Origin: Sisyra terminalis
Lineage: Eukaryota; Arthropoda; Insecta; Neuroptera; Sisyridae
NCBI GenBank assembly: GCA_958496175.1
Contig: OY292275.1
Span: forward strand, 11,842,001-11,906,000
Direction of reading: 5' to 3'
DNA length: 64,000 nt
Shown here: one piece after another, positions 49,060-60,800 of the stretch
How the letters are laid out: every line of letters begins with the position of its first letter
How positions within the stretch are numbered: position 1 is the first letter of the stretch
Position numbers and translations under genes: made by a program
Notes under the pieces: model-generated
Seen by the model: the letters and a program-made list of their open reading frames with translations, nothing else
Told to the model about the DNA's origin: nothing
Database searches by the model: none

Positions 49060-50850
49060 TTTTCTTGATGATTTATAGAATAAGACCAACACGTAAATTA
49101 CAATATGAAAACAATTTTGTCCTGTCTGCAAAAGGACACCCGCAATATCGTTTCAAAGTTTCAAAAAGGACAATTTTCAAGGGCATAAAAAAGATATAAG
49201 GGATAGTTTTTTTCGTTGAAATTGAGCTAAATATTATAAAATAAATCATCCCTAACCAAAGTGCATAAAAATTGTTTGCATTTAATGGCTAGATCCTCCG
49301 AAAATTCAAACGGGAAGTTAAGGAGGTGAAAAAGCATGTACTGAAATACGCCTTAAATTTGGTGGTTTTTGAGGGGTGACTTTTCCTTATAAGGACATAT
49401 TTTATTAACGGTTATTAAATTAATACCCTTTCGTGAGTAGTAATGTGAAAACAATTTTGTCCTGTCTGCAAAAGGACACCCGCAGTATCGTTTCAAAGTT
49501 TCAAAAAGGACAATTTTCAAGTGCATAAATAGGATATAAGGGGTGGTTTTTTTCGTTGAAATTGAGCTAAATATTATAAAATAAATCATCGTTAACCAAA
49601 TTGCATAAAAATTATTTGAATTTAATGGCTGGATCCTTGGAAAATTCAAACGGTAAGCTAAGGGGGTGAAAAAGCATGCACTGAATTACCCCTTAAAATT
49701 GGTGGTTTTTGAGGGCTGACTTTTCCTTATAAGGACATATTGTAATAACGGATATTAAATAAATACCCTTTCGTAAGTTGTAATGTGAAAAAAAATTTGT
49801 CCTGTCTGCAAAAGGACACCCGTAATATCGTTACCAAGTTTCAAAAAGGACAATTTTCAAGTGCATAAAAAGGATATAAGGGATGGTTTTTGTCGTTTAA
49901 ATTGAGCTAAATATTATAAAATAAACCATCCCTAACTAAAGTGCATAAAAATTATTTGCATTTTATGGCTAGATCCTTGGAAAATTCAAAGGGGAAGTTA
50001 AGGAGGTGATAAAGCATGCACTGAAATACGCCTTAAAATTGGTGGTTTTCGAAGGGTGGCTTTTCCTTATAAGGACATATTTTAATAACGGTTCTTAAAA
50101 TAATACCCTTTCGTGAGTAGTAATGTGAAAATTTTTTTTGTTGTGTCTGCAAAAGGACACCCGCAATATCGTTTCAAAGTTTCAAAAAGGACAATTTTCA
50201 AGTGCATAAAAAGGATATAAGGGATGGTTTTTTTCGTTGAAATTGAGCTAAATATTATAAAATAAATCATCGTTAACCAAAGTGCATAAAAATTGTTTGC
50301 ATTTTTTGGCTAGATCGTTGGAAAATTGATAGGGGAAGTTAAGGAGGTGAAAAAGCATGCACTGAAATACGCCTTAAAATTGGTGGTTTTCGAGGGGTGA
50401 CTTTTCCTTATAAGGACGTATTTTATTAACGGATATTTTTTCTTGATGATTTATAAAATAAGACCAACACGTAAATTACAATATAAAAACAATTTTGTCC
50501 TGTCTGCAAAAGGACACCCGTAATATCGTTTCACAGTTTCAAAAAGGACAATTTTCAAGGGCATAAAAAGGATATAAGGGATGGTTTTTTTCGTTGAAAT
50601 TGAGCTAAATATTATAAAATAAATCATTCCTAACCAAAGTCCATATAAATTATTTGCATTTTATGGCTAGATCCTCTGAAAATTCAAAGGGGAAGTTAAG
50701 GAGGTGAAAAAGCATGTACTGAAATTCTCTTCATAAGAAGCATAAAGAAACTTTACATTCAGCGGCTAGATGTTTTGGAAATCAAAATGGAAAGTAAAGG
50801 AGTTAAATATTCATGCTCCAAGAGGCCCTTAAAATCAGTGTGTCATATTT
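49060..50850 (-). repeat. Right tandem array, inverted
   Basis: The inverted marker (AAAGCATG[CT]ACTGAA) occurs at about 49,334, 49,674, 50,014, 50,355 and 50,712. The long unit is the fourth counted outward, whereas it is the third on the left, so one arm has gained or lost a unit since the palindrome formed. A strongly diverged half-unit at 50,741-50,850 (CGGCTAGATGTTTTGG...) ends the array. Confidence 0.85.
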
Positions 50851-51707
50851 AAATTAAATAGCTGATTTTTGATTTTTCTTCAAAATACATATATCTGTAT
50901 ATAAATAAAATACAAATTACAGATATTTATATTTATATTTATTAACACAGTTGAATAAAAAATATTAACACTAAAAAATTATAAAACATAACAGTAAAAT
51001 GAAAAGTTGTTAGTTCCAAATGACGAGAAAAGTAGAAAAAGCAACTTAAGTATTAATGAAAACATTAAAAAAATAGCTAATAATTGTTACGTCTTATGAC
51101 AAAAATACTGAGATCTACTCTAGGTCTCTCTAATTATACATATTTTTTACTTAATATTTTTCAAACGACCATGATATATAAATTTGTTCAGTTACAATTT
51201 TAATGTGAAACATAAATTTATAACAAATTAAGTAGCTTTGGAGAATTAGAGAGCGCAATGAAGAATAATAATATAAAATAATATTATAAATTTAATATAA
51301 ATTGAGATCCAATTTAAAAATTGAAATTTGTTGCTGCAGACTGTAGATAGTGCATAGTAGAAGTGAAGTACCGATATGACCGTTTAATATTAAAAAAAAA
51401 TGGTTTTGTGCCACCAAATCGATATTGAGAGAAATTTTTCGCTGATAAATATCACAAATAATTTAAATAAATTTAAAAATTTTCAATAATTTGACTAGCA
51501 AACGCGAAAAATCCAATTATTGCAATTGTATATTGATTACAAAAAAAAAATCAATTAATTTGAGTACAAAAAAAAATCAGGTAAGGTCACTGAAGAATGA
51601 AAGAAACTTGAGTTCAGTCTTTGAAAAAAAGCTCAACTGTGACAGCCAATCAAATGAATCACAAACGAAAAATGTCTTTTAAGGGAATGCATTTGAGTCG
51701 AGAAGAT
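50851..51707. other. RNF41 3' flank / UTR
   Basis: AT-rich, with no second gene visible. The RNF41 3' UTR must end here, but I cannot pick a poly(A) signal with confidence. Confidence 0.4.
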
Positions 51708-54700
51708 TCATTCGATTCCATGGGCGAAGATCATAACGAGGCCTGGCTCTGCCATCATTTCCTCGGGCATGTGGGTGTTGTCGCATGGCAGCACAATCAC
51801 GGCCTGTTTACCAGGAACCCGTTTGCAGACGTAGTTTTCATATTGGCGTCGATTATTTTGTCGTGTCTCCAAAGAGTTGAGTCCCGTAGGCCAGCTTCTT
51901 TCGTGGCAGTTTTCCATCAGCTCGGAAATAATGTGGGATGGACATCCCGACTCTATCAACGTGCGCTGAATCATCGTCTGAAGAACTTCATCCGGCGTCG
52001 AAATCATTCCACCCCATCGCGTAACTCGAGCCCTAGTCAAAGAGTTACTCCAACGCAAAACCTCGTCCCGTTCCATTTGATCCGCAATCGCTCGCATTGT
52101 TGGATTCGAAACTCGCATCGCTCGCATAAAATCCTATAAACAAATAAATTAACAGAAACTCATGAAATTTCGCAAACTATATTCTAATCCACAATTCACT
52201 TATACATTTTAGAATACATGGATTGCTCCACTAGAAAAAGACCCAATACGCATGAAAAGGCATTATTAAATGGGGAAAACAATTAGATACTTGGGGATGC
52301 AACTGGATTCCAGACTAAACTTTGCTGAACACATCAAACTAGCAAAAACAAATTTAAGGACCCGAACTAACATGCATAACATTCAAAATTTGGAACTTAA
52401 TATCCTGAAGCAGTTGCTAAGGGACTACGTGTGAAGTGTAACATTATGTAAATTGGAAACCTGAATCTTAAGAAAATAAGAACGCAAGTATCGAAATGTA
52501 ATGCTTGAAGAATAAAGAAAATTAATTAAATCGACAGTCACAAAAGTAGAAGTATTAAACCAAACGGCCGCCAAAATATCACCGGTGATATCTTGACATG
52601 CTGTATTATATCTATATATAGGACGGTGATTTTTTTTTTTTCTTTTTTTTTTTGGTCCCATCGTGAAATTTTGTTGGAAATACCAAAAAAAAATCCCTGA
52701 AAGTTTGAGCTCTTAATATTAATTTTAAGTCCTCGACCAAGACGTGTAAAGATTTCCCATTGAAAATACACAAAAACTCTGATTTTTTATTTTTAAATTT
52801 CTATATCTCAGCGGCATTTCATGGGATCGCTTTTACCGAAGATGGTTTTTTCTCAGAATTAAACGCTCTACAAAAGTGCCCATTGCGACAAAGTCGTAAC
52901 TCACACCGGTGAGGTAGTACGGGCCACTGAACCTGATTTTTCCATAAAATTCGCGTTTCTTTTTGCATTTATCTCGTAAATAACAAGAGCTACGGAAAAC
53001 TTATAAACGAAAAACTTGTAAAGAATTTGATTTCCTACAAAAAAGTTCCTGTAGACCAAATCGCGAAGATCAATATTAAGCGAGATATTAAGCCTTGAAT
53101 TTTATAAAAAAATTAGGTTCAGTGGCCCGTACTACCTCACCGGTGTGAGTTATGACTTTGTCGCAATGGGCACTTTTGTAGAGCGTTTAATTCTGAGAAA
53201 AAACCATCTTCGGTTAAAGCGATACCATGAAATACCGCTGAGATATAGAAATTTAAAAATAAAAAATCAGAGTTTCCGTGTATTTTCAATGGGAAATCTT
53301 TACACGTCTTGGTCGAGGACTTAAAATTAATATTAAGGGCTCAAACTTTCAGAGAATTTTTTTTTTTTTGGTATTTCCAACAAAATTTCACGATGTGACC
53401 AAAAAAAAAATAAAGTAAAAAAAAAATCACCCTAATATATAGGTATGGTAGTATGGAAATCAACTGTGTATTCTTCACACATTAGATTATCAGTGACTTC
53501 TCTAAAAATTACTATTATAGTATCGTTGTCACAATTAAATATCAAATAATCATTGAGATATTGTGATTTACGATCGTTTGTTTCGCTACGGTGTACAATA
53601 CGAACTTAGGATAACCATATTATAGCATTGAAAGGGTTAAGGTTGTTTAGAAGAAAATCACAAGTGAGAACAAATTGAAATTAATACTATTCTTAATCTT
53701 CATTGTTTCAGATCTAAATATATTATTGTAGAGTTTCAGATCCTCGATGATGATACATTGGCAACAATATTCAGAGGACTAGGATCAAATAATAATCAGT
53801 CAAAACTATTGATTACATACGCTGCGTATGTACCGGGCGTATGTAAGCAATAGTTTTGACTGATTATTATTTGATCCTAGTCCTCTGAATATTTTTACCT
53901 ATGTCTAAATAATGTATAATAAAAAATAATTCAGGATTTCGTAGACCAAATTTATCAATTTTTTGTTTTATTTATTTATAGTTAGTGAAATTCGGACTTC
54001 ATCAGGCAATCTGAAAATATTCATATAAATAATGCCTACTTATAAGCATAGATAAGATATCCCCATTATTCTCATAATTCCTCACCGCACTTCTAAACAA
54101 CCTTAAAAGAGTTAACGAATAAAGAACAAAGAAAGGATAAAAAACTATCATTGATGCGATCAGAAAAAGAAGAGCTAATTGGATGGGATACATTATATAA
54201 GGAAAAGGATTCATACTGATGTTTCAGAAGGAAAACTGAAAGGTCCCAAGAAAAAAGGAGACAGATTTACTGGGTATATTAAAAAGAGAAATGAAGAACT
54301 CCGATTTAAAGAACCTCGTCAAGGATAGACAACGCTGGAGGGAAGAATTTAATCATTTGAAAAATTAAGCTTATCGTCAAGCAAAAAATTCCCAAATCGC
54401 ATTAAACGCGTATTAATTGCATCAAAAACATTGTTAAATTCCCGGGTGTTTAAGCACTATCGAAAAAAGATCAATGAACATTCAAAACCCCGTGACCCAT
54501 TTCACATTAATAATTTTAACAATCCATGTACCTGTATGATTTAAAAACTCTAAATTTTTCCTCCACCAAAGATACCCTGGTGAAAATAATTATTCGGTAC
54601 AATTCCTTTTTAGAACAGGCAAATCTGGCAAAGTTGTATTTTCTACTTTGTTTTTTATTTTTTTCGCGATTTTTTTTGTTAAGTCAATTCTAATATGGTA

Positions 54701-55485
54701 TAATTTTCTCTTCTATGGCTAAATTTCCATTATGGACCGATTTATTCGCGAATAAAATTTAAAATAAAGTTGAAAATGCAACGTTGCCAGGCTTGCCGGT
54801 TCTAAAAGGGACTTGAGCCACTTATTCTTTCTGTGGTGTTTAACAGATAAATATGGTCCTATTTTTATCAATAAAAAAGATCGCGTAACTTTCGAGAAAA
54901 CAATCGCACCTTTAAAAGTTCTATTTCTCGTTTTTGTTCCTTAATTGTAAATCTCTGCTCAGCCAATTCTTGCTGAAAATCAGCCAACTTTTGTTGTTGG
55001 GATTGTAGTAGAGACCGTAGCTCCCTAACACAATTGTGTTCTTGTAACTCGTCCTTGGGGATGACCAAACCACATCCTTGTTCACAAGGAAGAGGACGTT
55101 TAGGATTGTGTTCACATTCCAGTAAGTGGGACGCTAACGCGTCCAACTTAACGACCCAGGGACATCCATACAAAACATTATCGCATGAAATGCACATTCG
55201 AGCCAACAAGTTTCTTAGAATTCGAGGAACTGGTCGTAATTGAGTCAAAGTAATCGCTTGTCGATCAACAGGACAAGTCGGTTGTCGAGAAATCCACTCT
55301 TGAATGCAAGCCCGACAAAAGGCATGTTCGCATGAAGGAGCCTACAACACATCGAATTAAAAACATAGAAAACTACCCTAAGTCTACCACAGTACCTGGA
55401 GTGGATCTTCAAGGACTCCTGAACAAATTGCACATATAAGTTCCTCATCGACTTCGCCTTGAAACCTGTTCACATCGTATCCCAT
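51708..55485 (-). CDS. RNF41: NRDP1/RNF41 E3 ubiquitin ligase
   Basis: Exons in transcript order: 55485-55396, 55341-54910, 52133-51708; introns of 54 bp and 2,776 bp. They total 948 nt, 315 residues (human 317). The RING is complete: Cys18, Cys21, Cys34, His36, Cys39, Cys42, Cys53, Cys56, with PTCPVDRQ closing it. A cysteine/histidine zinc-finger region follows ([39 protein letters not shown]), then a coiled coil ([20 protein letters not shown]). The C-terminal substrate-binding domain ([56 protein letters not shown]) fills exon 3. The ligase ubiquitinates ErbB3/EGFR-family receptors and parkin-pathway targets. The transposon-loaded second intron makes this locus long for a 315-residue protein. 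Confidence 0.95.
52276..52371 (+). pseudogene. LINE reverse transcriptase fragment
   Basis: One frame reads [20 protein letters not shown] followed by [11 protein letters not shown], the post-palm motif (YLGxxLDxxLxFxxHI) of R1/Jockey-type non-LTR retrotransposons. It is too short and interrupted to code. Located in RNF41 intron 2. Confidence 0.65.
52621..53432. mobile_element. MITE family A, copy 2, in RNF41 intron
   Basis: It is closely similar to 9831-10617, including the CACCGGTGAGGTAGTACGGG blocks. The left tip is slightly damaged (GGACGGTGATTT); the right tip ATCACCC is followed by TA (53433-53434). About 812 bp, mostly because of longer T runs. Confidence 0.85.
53766..53893. repeat. 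Near-perfect hairpin, 56-bp arms, in RNF41 intron
   Basis: 46 bp match without error (53766-53811 with 53848-53893), then ten more pairs with one mismatch. The loop is 16 nt. The innermost part has ATACGCTGCGTATG-type symmetry. Either transcript strand would form a long duplex. Confidence 0.85.
54139..54365 (+). pseudogene. Non-LTR retrotransposon ORF2 C-terminal remnant
   Basis: [19 protein letters not shown], then after a frameshift [18 protein letters not shown], then after another shift [20 protein letters not shown]. This is the usual order at the C-terminus of insect LINE polyproteins (RRxxWxGHxxR, GKxxGxxxxGR, LxxDRxxWR). Stops and at least two frameshifts make it a relic. Confidence 0.65.
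54602..54815. mobile_element. TCTGGCAACGTTGC repeat, copy 3, in RNF41 intron
   Basis: Terminal inverted repeats of about 45 bp with a few mismatches: TTTTTAGAACAGGCAAATCT at the left and inverted GGCTTGCCGGTTCTAAAAGG at the right. The interior includes TTTATTCGCGAATAAAATTT. Confidence 0.65.
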
Positions 55486-57839
55486 ATTTAACTTTAAAAC
55501 TTTTTACGTGAAACTTTTCGAAAACAAATGTCAAATGACATTACACTGGCTACAGAATCAATAAGCAATTACAAATTGTAGGGCACATTTGGTTGATTTT
55601 CAGCACTGCTAATGGGGATAAATGGGAATAAATTCTCCCATTCGTGGGATAAATTTTAATAAATTTGGTTAAAAAAAATTTTCAGTACGCTACTCTAGTT
55701 CTTCCGTTGTACAACTCTATAGTCAATACAACTCCCTTTGAGTCAGGCGTCGTCTTCTTTATTTTGTTACTAAGCTCATTATGGTCGTTTTATTTATCGT
55801 TATCCGATCCAATTCGACCAATACGACAACGATTTCAACTTCAAAATTTATTTTTTCAAATTCATTTAGAAGCAAAAGTTATATTACTGTGGTTAATACA
55901 TTAACGGTATAACCGGTACCATTATACATAGGTAAATAAACCAAGTAAAAAGACAGTTAAAAAGAGGGATGTAATAAACATGGGAATCCTTTGCCATCTC
56001 TGTATTATAAGTGAATTTACTTTTCCAGCTTATAATAACGTACATATATATTAGACATACATTAAAGCTATAAAAGCTCAACAGTCTCTAAAATTTGAAA
56101 TGTTCGTATTTTTTATCTTATTATATATTTTATTTTATTTTTTTCAAATAAAATAATCAATTTCCTGACTTTCTTTCCTGAATGTAATTCTTTTAAATAT
56201 CTTGTTTTATATAGTTTATTCTCATTATTCTTTATTTTAATGAAAGAAGTACAAAGAAAATAATTCCATCTTTTATTATTTTTAATATTTTTATTTATAA
56301 GCCTAATTTTAAGAGGGGGGCAATAAGAAAATAGTAAAATAAAAGTGGCAAATATAAATATCTAATTCGAAATTCAGAATATTCGAAAATCTCGACTGAA
56401 CTTGATCTTTATTTTCATAAGTATGTAATTACTCATTGGTTTACCTCTATGATTGTTGGTACAATTAGGACCCTAACGAATTGTGAAACTAAAGTTAATA
56501 GTACTTAGTTGAAGATTTTAAATTGTTGGAGCAAAATATACATTGGGACTCTTAAACAAAATCATGCTCCAGGACAAAAAAGGATTTAAGGCTTACCGTA
56601 AAAAGCTCAACTGTAGACATTTATTTAGCTATTTACAAATTTTGAATTATTGTTAGAAAAATTTGTATGTTAATCAATTGATTAGTCCCATTAGTCCTTT
56701 AATTCATGTGTGGTTTATATTTCCCTTGTTGCACTTTTGTATTTAAGTTGCCTATACATCAACATGCAAAATTCGGTAACTTTTCTGGGTTGATAGTTGA
56801 TGAAAAGAATTTACTATTTTATTCTATATACACTTATATCGACATATAAAAACTATATTTAATATAATTAATGTTAATATTAAATGAATACGAATCCAAA
56901 TAAATAATAATTAACTTTGAATTTTTGTGGAATATCATTAGCAATTGGACGTAATTTTCGCATCTTCGAATTAGTTGCGTTTAGTTTTCTTCAAAAGAGA
57001 AGAATGATTTTCACATGTTTTCGACAATTAATGCTACGTTAACTAATAAACGTCTTAGTATCTATTACAATAAGCATTCGTCTTTGTTTATCATAAACCC
57101 TGTACAATAATCCTTATACAATATATTATCCATACTTAACAACTCCTGAATAATTGTACCATCTTTACTAACGATAAAAGTAAAAGAAACAACCGAAATA
57201 AAAAATAAGCAAACTTACAAATTACGAGATAATATATTGTATTTGGAAGCAGAAAAAACCACAATTTTATTAGAACCACAATTCAATTTTCTGAAAAAAT
57301 CGTTCTTTCCATTTTCCATGATTGTAGAATCAATTCGAAATCATGCTTGTAAACAATTCTAAAATAAAAAAAAGACAGTAAATATCGTTCTCAAAATATA
57401 TTCTGTTAAAAATAATTTACCATCATAAACGTAAGCTGTAAACGTAAGCATAAAAAATTCTTCCTATTTAGCATATTAAAATTAACAGTTTTCGTGTCTT
57501 CATCTGTTTTCCTGAGTGGTTGTTGTGGGTATTACTGCCCCAATATTTTCACTATCCAATAAGGTTATCACATCTCTAAAGAATCGAGTTTTTCTGACGA
57601 GGCCTTTGCAAGTGTTCGAAATGTTTCCGAAAAAAGTTAGTTCATAGATGGGACATCTTAATTTTATCCTAATTGGTGTGGATTGAAAATTAGCAAAAGG
57701 CAATCATCAAAAACAGCAGTCTTTGTTAAGTATTGTCATGTATTGTACTCTTTTCCACACCACCCATGGGGTAAAGTACTAGGCGCGTTTTTTTTAACGT
57801 GGTATCCCCATGTAGGCCTAATCCACACACCTAACGACA
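55486..57839. other. RNF41 upstream region; nothing firm
   Basis: The RNF41 promoter should lie just above 55,486. The rest is AT-rich; a 79-codon hydrophobic open frame at 55,665-55,904 (plus) is not recognised. Confidence 0.4.
57500..57703 (-). other. Possible coding exon, unrecognised
   Basis: An open frame of about 67 codons (PIRIKLRCPIYELTFFGN and onward) ends with TGA. Base composition is less AT-biased than the neighbourhood, and the peptide looks protein-like, but I know no homologue and cannot define splice sites. It may equally be chance. Confidence 0.15.
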
Positions 57840-60800
57840 AAAAATTTTCCCATTATGCAAATTATACATTTCGAACCAAACGACATTCAAGAGCAAACTG
57901 TTAAGATCCCAAAGGACACAAAATTCCGAACAGCAAACGTTTGCCCATGCAAAACATGAATGCGTTCTTTGAGTTTGCCATCAATGGGAAATCCAAACAA
58001 ATTACGTAGAACAATGCTTAACTCGACTTGCACAATTCACATAGGTCCCTAAGAAAAAAAACTAACACTTGTCTGTTGCAACTTAAAAACAAAAAAAAAT
58101 AGAACTTCCTTAGGCGAATCATACACTTCTAGTCAAACAAAATTCCGGTAAACTGCTAAGACCCCAAAGGACACAACATTCCGAACAGCAAACGTTTGCA
58201 ACAGCAAACCAAGAATGCGTTCTTTGAGTTTGTCATCAATGGAAAGTCCAAACAGCTTACGTAAAAAAAGCTTGATTCGACTTGTAGAACCCACATAGAT
58301 CTCTAAAAAACCACCTACTACTAAACGATTGCAACTTGGAAAAAAAAGAATTTCCTCTTATGCATATTATACATTTCGAACCCAATAACATTAAAGCAAA
58401 ATACTAAGATCCCAAAGGACACAACATTCCAAACAGCAAACGTTTGCAGCAGCAAAACATGAATGCGTTCTTTGAGTTTGTCATCAGTAGGAGATCGAAA
58501 CAATTTATAAAACAATGCTTGAATTCGACATGCATAAACCGCATAAGTTCCTAAAAAAAACTGTCTAAAACTAAACTGTTGCAACTTGAAAATAAACAAC
58601 ATCCTCATATGCAAACTATACAATTCGAACCAAACAACATTCAAGCAAAGTGTTAAGACTCCAAAGGACACAACATTACGAAAAGCAAACGTTTGCCCAT
58701 GCAAAACATGAATGCGTTCTTTAAGTTTGTCATCAATGGGAAATCCAAATAAATTACGTAGAACAATTCGTGATTCGACTTGCACAATTCATATAGATCC
58801 CTAAAAAAACCTAGTACTTGTCTGTTGAAACTTAAAAGCCAAAAAAAAAGCTTCCTTTTGGAAATTATGCAATTCTAGCCAAACATTTTTCAGGTAAATT
58901 GCCATGATCCCAAAGGACACAACATTACCAAAAGCAAACGATTGCAAATGCAAAACATGAATGCAATTCCTGGAGTTTTGTCAACAGTGGGATATCAAAG
59001 CAATTGACGTAGAATACTACTTGCCATCGAACTGCATAATTTTCACAATTTCCTAAAACTAATGTCCGAGACCTGCAAAAATGAATTTCTAACACTGAAC
59101 CGATGAAAATAAAAAAATAAAAACTAATATAAATATGTCAATCATACATTTCTAGCCAAACATTATTCAGGCAAATTGCCAAGATCCCAAAGGACACAAC
59201 ATTACCAAAAGCAAACGTTTGCCAATGCAAAACATGAATGCAATTCCTGGAGTTTTGTCAACAGTGGGATATCAAAGCAATTTACTTAGAATCCGGCTTG
59301 CCATCGAATTGCATAATTTTCACAATGTCCCTAAACTAATGTCCAGTACAATCCCGAGTCCCGAAAGTATAAAACTCCTAACACTGGACCTATAATAATA
59401 AAAAAAAATAAAGACTAATTCCATTATGTCAATCATACATTTCTAGTCAAACAATATTCAGGCAAATTGCCAAGATCCCAAAGGACAATACATTTCCAAA
59501 AGCAAACGTTTGTATCACAAAACTTGAATGCTATTTCCGGAGTTTTGTCATCAGTGGGATATCTGAGCTATTTGCTTAGAATACTGTTTGCATCGACCTG
59601 CATAATTTTCACAATGTCCCTAAACTAATGTCCAGAATAATCCCGATTCCTGAAAATAAAAATTCCTAACAGTGGACCGATGGAAATAAAATAATAAAAA
59701 AGCCTAATTCCATTATGTCAATCATACATTTCTAGTCCAACATTATTCAGGCAAACTGCCAAGATCCCAAAGGACAATACATTCCGAACAGCAAACGTTT
59801 GCATCAAAAATCTTGAATGCTATTCCTGGAGTTTTGTCATCAGTGGGATATCAAAGCAATTTACTTAGAACCCTGCTTGCCATCGAACTGTATAATTTTA
59901 ACAATGCCTCTAACCTTATGTCCAGTATAATCCCGAGTCCTGAAAAAATAAAATTCCTAACACTGGACTGATGAAAATAAAAAATATTCAAGACTAATTC
60001 CATTATGTCAATCATACATTTCTAGTCAAATATTATTCAGGCAAATTGCCAAGATCCCAAAGGACAATACATTCCAGACAGCAAACGTTTGCATCACAAA
60101 TCTTGAATGCTATTCCTGGAGTTTTGTCATCAGTGGGATATCAAAGCAATTTACTTAGAACCCTGCTTGCCATCGAACTGTATAATTTTAACAATGCCTC
60201 TAACCTTATGTCCAGTATAATCCCGAGTCCTGAAAAAATAAAATTCCTAACACTGGACTGATGAAAATAAAAAATATTCAAGACTAATTCCATTATGTCA
60301 ATCATACATTTCTAGCCAAACATTATTCAAGCAAATTACCAAGATCCCAATGGACAAAACATTTCCAAATGCAAACGTTTGCATCACAAATCTTGAATGC
60401 AATTCCTGGAGTTTTGTCATCAGTAGGATATTATAGCAATTTACGTTAAATTCTGCTTGCCATCGAACTGTATAATTTCACAATGTCCCTTAACTAATGT
60501 CCAGTATAATCCCGAGTCCTGAAAAAAAATTCCTAACACTGGACCAATGATAACAAAATTAAAGACTAATATCATTATTTCAATCATACATTTCCAGTCA
60601 AACATTATTCAGGCAAATTGCCAAGATCCCAAAGGACAATACATTCCAGACAGCAAACGTTTGCATCACAAATCTTGAATGCTATTCCTGGAGTTTTGTC
60701 ATCAGTGGGATATCAAAGCAATTTACGTTAAATTCTGCTTGCCATCGAACTGTATAATTTCACAATGTCCCTTAACTAATGTCCAGTATAATCCCGAGTC

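Larger units (their letters stand above)
46923..49533. repeat. Right arm of near-perfect inverted repeat
   Basis: This is the mirror of the left arm, separated by the loop at 46,881-46,922. The innermost paired bases are GGAAAATTCC at 46871-46880 and GGAATTTTCC at 46923-46932. Identity breaks down at about 49,530, inside the first full array unit. Confidence 0.85.
42418..50850. mobile_element. Giant foldback element with inverted tandem arrays
   Basis: The structure is: an array of about 340-bp units (42,418-44,740), unique arm, 42-bp loop (46,881-46,922), mirrored arm, mirrored array (49,060-50,850). The arms are near-identical inverted copies from about 44,270 to 49,533 (positions sum to 93,803). 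This architecture resembles foldback transposons such as Drosophila FB and Galileo, whose long inverted termini contain tandem subrepeats. No transposase is visible, and I could not find a target-site duplication. The left edge abuts a truncated copy of an ATTCGGCC-type repeat; the right edge fades through a diverged unit at 50,741-50,850. It sits between the 3' ends of Aph-1 and RNF41. A palindromic genomic duplication, or an assembly artefact, is the alternative. Confidence 0.6.

Noticed and set aside
42837..50270. Recurrent 60-98-codon frames (MIYFIIFSSIS type) in the 340-bp units
   Set aside because: They recur because the units are tandem copies; frames are broken in several units and the composition follows the AT-rich DNA, so no protein is claimed.
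51621..52139. 172-codon plus-strand frame over RNF41 exon 3
   Set aside because: It is opposite the clearly conserved NRDP1 C-terminal domain and has no similarity of its own.
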